The notes beneath the pieces are model-generated. The model was given only the letters and a program-made list of their open reading frames with translations, did not search any database and was not told the origin of the DNA. A stretch of 64,000 nucleotides of DNA from Branchinecta lynchi (Eukaryota > Arthropoda > Branchiopoda > Anostraca > Branchinectidae), in the NCBI GenBank assembly GCA_023053575.1, contig JAKZAP010000004.1:4445572-4509571 (forward strand), read 5' to 3'. Shown in pieces: positions 12,058 to 22,700 of the stretch (positions within the stretch are counted from its first letter, which is position 1; the number at the start of each line of letters is the position of its first letter). A program made the position numbers and the translations under genes.

Positions 12058-12956
12058 TTTTTGTTTGGTTCGTATCTGCTACCAGACCTACCACATTCGG
12101 TTATTTAGGGGATTCTCCCAAGAGTTTTATCCCATTCGCAGATTCGGACGTTATATGCTCCTGATCTGCTCCTTATTTTTTTAGTTAACTATTCGGTAGT
12201 ACGAATTAATTGTTTGGTTCGCCCCAGTTACTGTGCTTGGTAATTTAAGTGGCATTTATAGCTCTTGTTCTTTACCATTTATCGGTAGCTTCAACTGGTT
12301 TTCATTCATTACTTAACTTATACTTCTAATGATTGCAGAACTTCAGGAATAAGCACGTCTCCTGACGTGAAAACTAGCCTTTTTTTGTTTGCTGTAAATT
12401 CAGAACAAATGTACTTTACATCTGTTTAACCACGGATGGACGCTTTTTCGCCTGTGGTTTAATAGGTAGCCTTGGGATCGCAAATAGGCACTTTGATCAT
12501 GAGTGTTTCCACAAAACTTCGCCTGCGGCACATTTAGCAGTATCCACTTTTTAGAAGAAGGTACGTTATTTAGTTGGCGTTTGAGGCTTGGAATTTTGAG
12601 GTGCTTGAACCACGTTAAAAGCTAGATATTGGCAGAAAAAGGCGAATTCAAAAAATTTTGGCCTGCGGCGATTTCATTTTTCCTGGGTACAGCCTTGTCG
12701 CTTGGCAGCAACTGCGTTTTTTGTCGTTACGTTTTCAAGTCCTGTTGGCAAAACTGGACGTCCCCCAAAGGTAAAAGGCTAGTGACGGCGTATCCCCGAC
12801 GGCGTATTTTCTCTTTAGACTTGATTTTGTAAATAATGTGCAACTTTTTACATTATAGCTTCTTGAAAAAAATGTAAATTCGGTCAATATTTACCAGGTT
12901 CGCCCCCCCCCCCCCCCAGAGAATGAAGGCTCGGGACGTCCCTGCTTTGAAGCACT
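12058..12956. other. Intergenic/intronic DNA, partly repeated
   Basis: The first 150 bases look like a continuation of the tandem repeat seen before 8238. The block around 12487-12646 (ACAAAACTTCGCCTGCGGC and neighbours) is homologous, inverted, to 61715-61905 inside the hAT-type element, so it is a repeat remnant. A poly(C) tract of about 16 lies near 12903. No gene is seen. Confidence 0.45.
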
Positions 12957-12984
12957 GTGCCCAAAACAGTAAGATTTGTGTATG

Positions 12985-13230
12985 ACTGGTGTGAGCCTCA
13001 CAGTGAAAACCAAGGATTTAATTTGATGGGAAGGGTACTGTTGAGATGTAACATTTTCGGGAACAAATTGAAAGACGAAAATGGTCCTTGGGCGGGATTT
13101 GAACTCGCAACCTTCGACTTCAATTGTCGGCACTTTAACCACTGGGCTACCGTGAGGCTTGGGAACAAAGTTCGGGAACCACTGCGGTCGCCAGATGGAA
13201 CCGGGTTACAAGAACAGTCATCTTGCGGGC
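12985..13230 (-). repeat. tRNA-derived SINE, copy 1
   Basis: On the minus strand there is a tRNA-like head: A-box-like TAGCCCAGTGGTTAAAGTG and B box GAGTTCAAATCCC, about 30 bases apart, at 13090-13158. The flanking blocks match the copy at 41180-41350: TTCGGGAACCACT against TTCGCAAACCACT on one side, and a GAAAGACGAAAAT/GAAAGACAAAAAT block on the other. It is therefore a repeated SINE family and not a functional tRNA gene. The anticodon region and acceptor stem are not convincing. Confidence 0.6.
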
Positions 13231-13299
13231 TTGAATCCCACCCTGAAGGATTGATTTTGGCTTTCAGACTTCTGGCTTCTTTCCTGTATCATTATTAGT

Positions 13300-14465
13300 C
13301 ATTATCCTTAGTCTGAGATCATACATCAAAATAAGTTTATATTTGCAAATTGCAAATGTATTTTGTGTAGATGTTGTGTATTAAAGTTAAAACGAATAGG
13401 GCTGAGATCCGGCAGTGTAGTTACTTTGTTTGTCCGCTATCCGCAGATAATTGATTCATTCGAATGAGCTTATTCTTTTGGATTTGAGGTAGCTCTGTGT
13501 GCCTGTCCCTCTGTGCTTGAAATGTTTAGCAAATACAAAGGTAAGCCATTGGCGAAAAATAGGACATAACAAAAAGACAGATCTTATCGTTACTTTCCTT
13601 TTTTCTTGAGCCGTGACTTTTCGGAATTTAGCGTCCGTAGCACGCTAAATTGCAGTCTTTTGTTGAAATTCAAATTTTCCACGTCTGGATGAATTTCGGG
13701 TTGTCGTGCAAGCAAGCAGCGCACATTCTGAACGTAATTGCTAGAACCTCGGAAAAAAAATACCAAGTCTCTTAGATGAGTCAAAATAATTCAGTGCATT
13801 AAAATATCAGATGTAAAAGTCAGCTGCCTTTTCAGTAAACTTTAAATGAAGTATTGTCGGAAGCATTCGAGCATACGACTAGATCACCCTATCCGTGCTG
13901 CTAATTCAAACCAGGACTCGGTGAGCGTGTTCTACCGCTCTTGCAATAGTAACTGTTTGCTTACCACGCTCAGGTAAGCGTGGTAACTACGATCTCTGTG
14001 ACGTGATTGGCGGGATAAGAGCATGCACAGTTTTTTGCCAAAATTAGAAAAATTCGTCCCAGCCTTGGCTCTAAAAAGTCAGGAGCTGTGAAGTCATACA
14101 TAGTTATGACAGTAACTAGGGTGGAACACGACCGTAGGATCATCTGGTGGCGCGATTCTTAGACTTGGCCCAGCTCCTCCCGCGTCTGGTGGTGAAAAAC
14201 CTTGCAGCAGATGACCTTCGTTTTGGAGAGTCTTGGGCCATCCTCTACAGCACCTGAACTGAAGCGTCCAGTTTGTGGGTGCAGCTCCTTTCTCGTTTTC
14301 TCGTGAGTGTCCAAGTGTTAATTGTTGTCTTTAATTTTTCTGATTTATTTTTTTTTGTGATTGGAGATAAGGCTATTGCCTCAAACTTTTTTCTTTTTTT
14401 CTCTTCGTTGCATGCTTGTTGTCTTAAAATTATCGTGTTGGTATTTCTGTTTGTTTCAGTTGTTA
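13300..14465. other. No gene recognised
   Basis: AT-rich non-coding sequence. Short frames at 13590-13784 and 14273-14470 are driven by T-rich composition. I see no repeat partner elsewhere in the window. Confidence 0.4.
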
Positions 14466-14469
14466 ATTA

Positions 14470-15126
14470 AATAAATAATAAATAAATATAATCTTTATTT
14501 CCATAATCGCAAAACATAAAATGGTTAGCAGAGGATCGTCATGACGTGACGCATGTCAAAGCAGTGTGATGTACAATATATACAGTATATGATAATAATG
14601 AATAGGCCTGCATGATATAATACATGTCACACAATAAGAATTAAAATGGGAAATAATAAAATAAAGTATCAAGAGTTAAAATGAGAAATAAAGTAAGGTA
14701 CGAATGATGATAAGTATCGGTCAGACGAATTTACTAGGGGCGGGGTAGTTTGAAGCCGATTTTTGTTTTCAGTTCTTAGTCAAGTGATGGGCCGATTGGG
14801 GTTGGGCAATTGGTAATCAGGTAGAACGGATCTGTGATTATCGAAGATAGACGTATCAGTCCAAAATCCATTGTGAGCTTGTGTCTACGGCACACCAAAG
14901 TGGGAAGACTAAGTTTTGTGAGGCTATCTTCATATGTGGAATAATCTTGCCCAAGGATAATCTTGCAAGCCCGCTTCTTTATCCCCTATAGTTTCTCCGT
15001 CTGACTTTTGGTAAGGCCGAGATGCAAAACAGGACACGAGTATTCCGTTGCAGGGCGTATATACGTGCAATATAAGGATCTCATGAGTTTCGTTGGTATT
15101 CCGAATCTCCGGAGCTTTGCAAGGGG
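14470..15126 (-). pseudogene. CR1-like LINE 3' end (reverse transcriptase C-terminus), broken
   Basis: Read on the minus strand from 15126, the sequence translates to the conserved region after the RT palm of CR1/Jockey-type LINEs: YIRPATEYSCPV, HLGLTKSQTEKL, then KKRACKIILG and YEDSLTKLSLPTL. An in-frame TAG lies between TEKL and GIKKR, so it is dead. The 3' untranslated part continues to an AT-rich ATTTATTTATTATTT-like end near 14470. It is 5'-truncated, as most LINE copies are. It is oriented against the plus-strand gene whose exons flank it. Confidence 0.75.
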
Positions 15127-15514
15127 TAACTATCTTGTCCTAAAATTCTCGTGCTGATGTGTTTTTTTTTCATTTGTAACACCTTAGGCTAGTGTTTTAT
15201 AGAAATCTATTTTACAAATCAATCAGAGTTAACGGAGCATCATTTTCTTATGTCTGTCGCTTTTATGCAACTCGAGTTTTTCCACAGTTGTTAATAAAAT
15301 TGTACCTTATCTTACCTTACTTTACATAGACCGTGTGGAAAGGCAACACCATACCATTAACGCGTATGCAGTGACTGGGACACCACTTTCCTATCCCAAA
15401 TTTGACTAGTGCCCTTATTCACACGCCACGGGAGCTAGCGCGTGGTTGGACAGCTTGCGAGGAGTAGGCTATAAGTTCCAGCAATTGGGCAAAACTGCGT
15501 CACGTTATTTTGTG

Positions 15515-15600
15515 ACATCTCAAAGTACTGTCACGAAGACGCTGGAAAAACCTTGTCACGAAAAACCTGTCACGAACAAAGTACTGTCACGTAAAGATTA
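15515..15600 (+). repeat. Short minisatellite, CTGTCACGAA units
   Basis: Four to five degenerate units around TGTCACGAA (ACTGTCACGAAG, CTTGTCACGAAA, CCTGTCACGAAC, CTGTCACGTAA) follow one another just upstream of the exon at 15666. It has no further significance that I can see. Confidence 0.6.
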
Positions 15601-15665
15601 GTTTTTCTGTTGATTTTTTGGGTGTGAAGAATATGTTGTGGTATTACACCCAATCCATCTTCTAG

Positions 15666-15878
15666 GTATCGAACCTTCGGAAAGCGATTGAGGGAGAGGA
15701 AAACCAGAGGGCGATGCTAGCTGGGCAGTCTGAGTTAGAGGGGGTTAGTATCGAGGTTCGCCGGAGACTGGCACATCAGATGTCCCGCTCGGAAGAAAAG
15801 ACGAAGGCTTTGGCGCTACTTCTCCTCCACTATTCGTCCGCTCTGGAGTACGTGGCCGGTTTGGAAGAAGCTATGAAG
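15666..15878 (+). CDS. Internal exon of an unidentified coiled-coil protein
   Basis: The exon follows a polypyrimidine tract ending in TTCTAG and is followed by GTTTGT. The 213 bases are open as 71 codons, phase 0 at both ends, matching the phase of the exon at 3276-3461. The product is a long amphipathic helix candidate: charged (RKAIEGEENQR, IEVRRRLAHQMSRSEEK) with a hydrophobic ridge (ALALLLLHYSSALEYVAGL), and without Pro or Cys. This is typical of a cytoplasmic coiled-coil protein. I cannot name the family. Codon composition is more GC-rich than the surroundings, which supports a real exon. Confidence 0.65.
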
Positions 15879-16003
15879 GTTTGTGATTACAGTGGTTGCG
15901 TTTTGTTCCGACTTCTCAGTTCTTGCTTCTCAATTGTGGATTCTCGTTCAAATTACTGTTTTTGCTCTTCTCGCTTTTCAATTCCCACTTGAGAAAAACT
16001 AAT

Positions 16004-16008
<5 letters not shown>

Positions 16009-16050
<42 letters not shown>
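16009..16050 (+). repeat. Poly(C) tract of about 42 bases
   Basis: An uninterrupted C run of about 42 bases immediately follows the exon region, in the intron. The open frame spanning it (15896-16405) codes poly-proline from this run and is not a gene. It is the longest of many G/C homopolymers in the window. Confidence 0.9.
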
Positions 16051-16051
<1 letters not shown>

Positions 16052-16577
16052 TTAATACCTGTTTATATACGGATTGAACGTCTGCCTTTTTTTGACCAAC
16101 CAGGAAGTAGAACTGAGAACCAAAAACGAGAATTGACTATCGAAACAGCTTCTCTATTCTGCAGACTTGCGAATGTTTCCCTGTTCTCGATTCTGACAAA
16201 AACGCAAGAAAATGAGAATTGGCTTCAAAAAATGCGAAATATAAGAATTGAGAGGAGGATCGCGAGAAGAATTGAGATCAGAAACGTAACAAACAAGTGT
16301 TGCAGTTTCGACAAAAAGTTGTTTGCATGTTTGGTGACACTAAACACGGAGAAGTGGTTTTCTTCCTTAGCCGAGCGGCCGAAAAGACAAGTAGAAAACT
16401 TTTAATGTGTAAAACAGTACAGTGAGTACTTTAGATTTCATTTCCAAGTCTGCTTGTCTGTTCTCTAAAGTCAGAGAACGTTAAAAAAAAAAAAAGTTTG
16501 TATTTGCTGAATTACAAGAAAGTTAAGCGACTCGGTTAACAATCAAAAGCCCGGTCTCTCTATGTTGGAGCCTGTTT

Positions 16578-16705
16578 GATCTGTCACCTTCTTGGCAAGG
16601 CTCCTCTTCCTGCTGTAACTGGAAGAAGCGACTAAGTTTATAAACAAACTGATCGCAGGTTCGAAGAGGGTCTTTGCCAAGAAGTGCAGAATATTGCTGA
16701 ATTAA
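16578..16705. repeat. Decayed PLE hammerhead pair
   Basis: The minus-strand copy near 16578-16612 and plus-strand copy near 16650-16705 keep the loop TTGCCAAGAAG and parts of the core (GAAGAG, GCAGAATATTGCTGA) but have lost several conserved core bases. The arrangement, two motifs in opposite orientation about 70 bases apart followed by a block with GATTTGCAGTCAG, matches the better-preserved pair at 18724-18985 (GATTCGCAGTCAG). Confidence 0.5.
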
Positions 16706-16759
16706 GAATTCTTGGTTTTGCGCCGTCAAGTATGATTTGCAGTCAGATTGGTCTGAAGA

Positions 16760-18720
16760 ATACTTACGTTCTTAGCAGCCCGGACGAACTATCGCACACA
16801 GGGTTTGGTCATGTCGTAAGCTAACGATAAATATTATGGGCCCTTACAATTTCATAAAAGCCGATTGTGTTTGATTGTTCTGTTCTGTTACTGAATAGGT
16901 TTCCGCGTCCGGCTTACCGTACCAGCAGCCGCGCAATATCTAACTTCCGCCTAAGCCTTTTCGGGTTCGGCATGGCTATAGACTCAACACCTTGCCGGAT
17001 GGATTAGTGTAGGGTGGGGTCCACAGCCCCACTCACTTCCTTCAGTAGCCTCCTTGACAACCCTACAGCCCTAAAGTAGCGTTTACATGGACAAGAAGTC
17101 TCGTCGAGTACAAAGGAATTTCCCTCGACTTGAAAAGATTCGGTTCGTGAAGACGACTAGAAAATAAGTCTAGCAGGACGAGAATTTCTTTCGTGATGAA
17201 AATAATTCCGGTCTATTGGAAAAGAATCTCGTCGGCAGTGCTGGTAAAAAGAAAAAAAAATGTCTAGCCAGCTTTTGAGAGCAGCAGTCATCAGTACTGA
17301 TGTCATAAATGCTATCAAAACAAAAAATTGTTGGCCAGTGAATTTATTATTGTCAGATTTTCGGTTTAAAGAATTAGTTTTTCCCTCTGGGTGTAAGCAT
17401 AATCTTGTCACCAAGACTGGACTCTCTTCAAGTTTTCCTGTACTTGTAAACGCTGCTCAACTCTTGATGTTGCACTTTCCTGTGCCAATCACACTCTGAA
17501 GCTTAAAACCTTTTAAAACCATTTTAGATTACAAAAAGTTGTAAGAGTGTAATTTACAAATACTGAACTTTAGCGTCTTTGCTAGAACGTAGGAATTCGT
17601 GTAAATCTGGCGACACGTTTTGTTGGCCACCTTCTCAGGTCGGTGTCTGTGATAACGTTCTTAGCAATTCAGAAGAAAAGGGCTGAAATGATACCTGCTT
17701 CACCTTGTAAATGAACGGGTATCTGGGTCCTCTTGTAAAAAACGGCCAACTCTCCCGGATACCGTGCAAACGATGATAGCAAATTTCGCTATTACTCACA
17801 CTTTCATAGTCGTCCGATTGCGCATAGAATAGAATATAGAATATAATTTTTATTTTTCATTTTTCAAAAGCAACTGTCACAGCGTTACCGCCGAATTTGA
17901 CCTTTTTGTCATATAATATGAGGAATACATAACACTTAGTAACGAAAGAAGAAAAAAACACTAAAAGGGGCCTACTTGTCGGTTATTGTACAACTCAAGA
18001 AGTGCTGGAAGAAAACTCCTTCTATATCTTTCATGAAGAGGGGCCACAGGGGCTATTTTGGGGATTTTCTGGGATTTCTCTTGCTGGGTCTAATAGGCCT
18101 ACGTATAGGAGAATAGGGGGGTGGGAGAATATTACGTAATCGGGGAACAGATAGGGTTTTAATACCGAAATCGATATTAGAAGAGCATCTCTTGCTCTTC
18201 AACCCCTCTCTCTGAAAATTTGTTCCACTCGTTTGCATATCTGTTTCGAATCCTAAACTTGTTGCCTATATAGAGATTGCACCCTACCTGAAGAAAACGG
18301 ATATTGCTACAGCATCATGACGAGAGCATAACTAACATTAGGAGGTCTAGGGAGTTCGACTTTGAGACTAAATTATTTGACTTTGTTAACCATTCGGAGC
18401 CAGTGCGTTGCTGGGAAAGTTAATATGGCTTCTTCTTGTTGGTATAATAAATTTTTTGCAAAAGAGCTTCAGAGTTTACAAACGAAGACGGAATCTCGCG
18501 TCCTATCGGTCGGTTATCACGCGTTTTTGTTTATAAGTCCGACCAATAGGAAGCACGAATCGTTTTTGTACGAAATGTTTGAAGGCTTCAAGCTCCCATT
18601 TCTGATTAAGCTCTTCTACAAATCTGTAATTATACAATCAAGAAAGACTGTTTACAGCAATTTGTAGGCTCAGATTACTTATCAAACATTATATTTGGCG
18701 GTGCAAAACGGATAAATATT
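16760..18720. other. Mostly unrecognised; possible LINE 3' tail at 17825-18300
   Basis: At 17825-17860 there is a tail TAGAATAGAATATAGAATAT, and further on the minus strand a short frame (RYANEWNKFSERGV) resembles the C-terminal segment found at the end of some LINE ORF2 proteins. I regard it as a possible minus-strand LINE 3' end. The rest, including frames at 17260-17499 and 18362-18667, has no support as genes. Confidence 0.35.
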
Positions 18721-18723
18721 TTA

Positions 18724-18775
18724 TTAGAGCTATATTTCGGCCGTTCTTGGCAAGGGTCCTCTTCAGGCTCAATCC
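18724..18775 (-). ncRNA. Hammerhead ribozyme-like motif (PLE type)
   Basis: On the minus strand the order is AGC, CTGAAGA, a stem-loop (GGACCCTTG...CAAGAACGGCC), GAAATATA, GC. The core CUGANGA and GAAA are intact and a short stem I can form (AGC with GCU). The cleavage triplet would be AUA. Stem II has a mismatch (ACGG for AGGG). It is paired with an inverted copy at 18941-18985. Confidence 0.55.
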
Positions 18776-18940
18776 GCTCAAGGTGGAAAATAAACTTGTC
18801 GAAAAACAAATAAAAGATGATTTTATGAACTTCTTCTCTGAAATTTATTGGAGTTAAAGCTGGTGCTGTGATTTCATTCTGGACTCGGCTGCTGTTTTTG
18901 TTGATCGATTCCACAAGTTCATTTTCCAGCTTTAACGGCT

Positions 18941-18985
18941 TGAGCCTGAAGAGGCCTCTTGCCAAGAAGGGTCGAAATATAGCTA
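18941..18985 (+). ncRNA. Hammerhead ribozyme-like motif (PLE type)
   Basis: The order is GAGC, CTGAAGA, a stem-loop around TTGCCAAG, GAAATATA, GCTA. Core bases are intact; stem I is short (AGC/GCU). Stem II is weakened (GGCCTCTT against AAGGGTC). It sits tail to tail with the motif at 18724-18775, the arrangement seen in PLE terminal regions. Confidence 0.5.
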
Positions 18986-19039
18986 TAATAAAATGTAGCT
19001 GACTTGTCCGTTTTGAACAGTCAAATATGATTCGCAGTC

Positions 19040-19784
19040 AGCTTCTTAGTGGGCTGCTGCCACGACTGTATGTTTGAAAGGTCTCACTGGTACTTCCAGT
19101 TTGTCCGGTCTGGCTTAACCTTCCAGATCGGCGTTCTTCCAGGTTTAAAACATCGGTTTTTGTCTGGATGGATCCGGAAGGTGAAGCCAGGACAAAACGT
19201 CTGGGGATTAGGGTTTTGGACACCCTAGATTACCAGCATCAAGAAAGGTGTCATAAAAACGAGAGAAACAACAGGGGAAAAGGGACTACAGTTTGATTGC
19301 GGGTCGAAAATTCTTTGTAGGAGACATCTAGGAAATGATGACGATTAGCAAAACTGACATCATCTTTATCATAAAACCTGGAAGGGTTGTATTGACCGTG
19401 CGGAAGCCCCAGCTGTCTGGAAGCCGTAAGGGGAAGCCTGGCTTTACGAAAACCGATATTCGGAAGAAAGTCTGAAAGGGGAAGACTGGTTTTAACGGTT
19501 CATTAGTTATGTGTGGGTTGAAGACTGATGGATGAGAAGAGTTCCGCGGATTGTGATTCCATAACACAGCTGTAGATTCACATAAACAATGTATTTCTCG
19601 GCCAGTTGCTTAGTTGCAATTTCGTTGGAAACTGATGAAAGGGGAAAGGTTCGTGCTACCGTAAGACACCTGCAACATCTCCCATAGACACTAAGCAGTA
19701 GGCAGCGTAAGTTCACATGAACAATTTAGTGCAGGCTGAGAAATAATTAGTAGCTTGATCAGGTCGACAAGACGATCATGCTCT
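19040..19784. other. No gene recognised
   Basis: Unique-looking non-coding sequence. Frames of 60-80 codons on the minus strand have no splice or family support. Confidence 0.4.
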
Positions 19785-22700
19785 TGATGGTAGAGGTTTC
19801 TCCCCTTTCAGATTCTGGCGGGGGGGGGGGGGAGAGAGAGGTTTGATCGTAATTAAAAAGAGCTCTTTGACGAGTATTTGACATAGGCCAGAGGAAGACC
19901 AAGACGATTCTTGGATGCCATGGTATAACGGAAAAGACGGTGGTTCAAGGTTCAAGGTTTAATTTACGCCCGGGACACAAGGTCGATTGACAAAAACCCG
20001 GTATAATATATAACAAACATATTTTACATATAACTAATTATATAAATAAATGTTAATAATTCCATGACTCACCACTAGACGTGAACCCGGCCCACAAACC
20101 CACCGACACTCGGCAAGATCAACCCGAAATCCCACAAAAAAGTACCCAATGCGCAAGCGAGGGTTACCGATGGCGGCAACTTATATGGACCCCAACCAAA
20201 AGAGATCAGCATCACACAAATTATCTTTAAAACATAGAAACATGTCTTTAATACATTTAATGCTTGAGATTTCTCCCCTTTCACATTCAGAGGGGGGGAG
20301 GGGGGTCCCGAGGTTTCTCCGTGAGTGAAAAGAGCTCAAGGTGTTATCGTCTGACAAAAGATCAGTTCAAGATATACCCGCAGAAAGATTGGCAAGACCA
20401 GGACGATTCTTGTGTGTCATGGTATGACGGGAAAGACGGCGGCATCTTTAAAACATAGAAATATGTCTTTAATACATTTAATGCTAGAGATTTCTCCCCT
20501 TTCACATTCGGGGGGGGGGGGGGAGGGGGTCCCAAGGTTTCTCCGTGAGTGAAAAGAGCTTAAAGTGTGATCGTCTGACAAAAGATCAGTTCAAGACATA
20601 CCCGCAGAAAGATTGGAAAGACCAGGACGATTCTTGTGTGTCATGGTATGACGGGAAAGACGGCGGCATCTTTAAAACATAGAAATATGTCTTTAATACA
20701 TTTAATGCTAGAGATTTCTCCCCTTTCACATTCGGTGGGGGAGGGGGTCTCAAGGTTTCTCCGTGAGTGAAAAGAGCTTAAGGTGTTATCGTCTGACAAA
20801 AGATCAGTTCAAGACATACCCGCAGAAAGATTGGAAAGACCAGGACGATTCTTGTGTGTCATGGTATGACGGGAAAGACGGCGGCATCTTTAAAACATAG
20901 AATTATGTCTTTAATACATTTAATGCTAGATATTTCTCCCCTTTCACATTGGGGGGGGGGGGGGGGGGGGTCCCAAGGTTTCTCCGTGAGTGAAAAGAGC
21001 TTAAGGTGTTATCGTCTGACAAAAGATCAGTTCAAGACATACCCGCAGAAAGATTGGAAAGACCAGGACGATTCTTGTGTGTCATGGTATGACGGGAAAG
21101 ACGGCGGCATCTTTAAAACATAGAAATATGTCTTTACTACATTTAATGCTAGAGATTTCTCCCCTTTCACATTCGGGGGGGGGGGGGAGGGGGGGTCCCA
21201 AGGTTTCTCCGTGAGTGAAAAGAGCTTAAGGTGTTATCGTCTGACAAAAGATCAGTTCAAGACATACCCGCAGAAAGATTGGAAAGACCAGGACGATTCT
21301 TGTGTGTCATGGTATGACGGGAAAGACGGCGGAATCTTTAAAACATATAAATATGTCTTTAATACATTTAATGCTAGAGATTTCTCCCCTTTCACATTCG
21401 TGGGGGGGGGGGGGGGGAGGGGGTCCCAAGGTTTCTCCGTGAGTGAAAAGAGCTTAAGGTGTTATCGTCTGACAAAAGATCAGTTCAAGACATACCCGCA
21501 GAAAGATTGGAAAGACCAGGACGAATCGTGTGTGTCATGGTATGACGGGAAAGACGGCGGAATCTTTAAAACATAGAATTATGTCTTTAATACATTTAAT
21601 GCTAGAGATTTCTCCCCTTTCACATTCGGGGGGGGGGGGGGAGGGAGGGGGTCCCAATGTTTCTCCGTGAGTGAAAAGAGCTTAAGGTGTTATCGTCTGA
21701 CCAAAGATCAGTTCAAGACATACCCGCAGAAAGATTGGAAAGACCAGGACGATTCTTGTGTGTCATGGTATGACGGGAAAGACGGCGGCATCTTTAAAAC
21801 ATAAAAATATGTCTTTAATACATTTAATGCTAGAGATTTCTCCCCTTTCACAATCGGGGGGGGGGGGAGGGGGTCACAAGGTTTCTCCGTGAGTGAAAAG
21901 AGCTTAAGGTGTTATCGTCTGACAAAAGATCAGTTCAAGACATACCCGCAGAAAGATTGGAAAGACCAGGACGATTCTTGTGTGTCATGGTATGACGGGA
22001 AAGACAGCGGCATCTTTAAAACATAGAAATATGTCTTTAATACATTTAATGCTAGAGATTTCTCCCCTTTCACATTCGTGGGGGGGGGAGGAGGGGGTCC
22101 CAAGGTTTCTCCGTGAGTGAAAAGAGCTTAAGGTGTTATCGTCTGACCAAAGATCAGTTCAAGACATACCCGCAGAAAGATTGGAAAGACCAGGACGATT
22201 CATGTGTGTCATGGTATGACGGGAAAGACGGCGGCATCTTTAAAACATAGAAATATGTCTTTAATACGATTAATGCTAGAGATTTCTCCCCTTTCACATT
22301 CGTAGGGGGTGGGAGGAGGGGGTCCCAAGGTTTCTCCGTGAGTGAAAAGAGCTTAAGGTGTTATCGTCTGACCAAAGATCAGTTCAAGACATACCCGCAG
22401 AAAGATTGGAAAGACCAGGACGATTCTTGTGTGTCATGGTATGACGGGAAAGACGGCGGAATCTTTAAAACATAGAATTATGTCTTTAATACATTTAGTG
22501 CTAGAGATTTCTCCCCTTTCACATTCGTGGGGGGGGGGGGGGGGAGGGGGTCCCAAGGTTTCTCCGTGAGTTAAAAGAGCTTAAGGTGTTATCGTCTGAC
22601 CAAAGATCAGTTCAAGACATACCCGCAGAAAGATTGGAAAGTCCAGGACGACTCTTGTGTGTCATGGTATGACGGGAAAGACGGGAAAGATCTTTAAAAC

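Noticed and set aside
13090..13158. tRNA gene
   Set aside because: The A and B boxes are present but the acceptor stem does not pair well and flanks are shared with another copy, so it is a SINE.
15896..16405. A 169-codon frame with poly-proline
   Set aside because: It crosses the poly(C) tract and begins inside the intron after the exon at 15666-15878.
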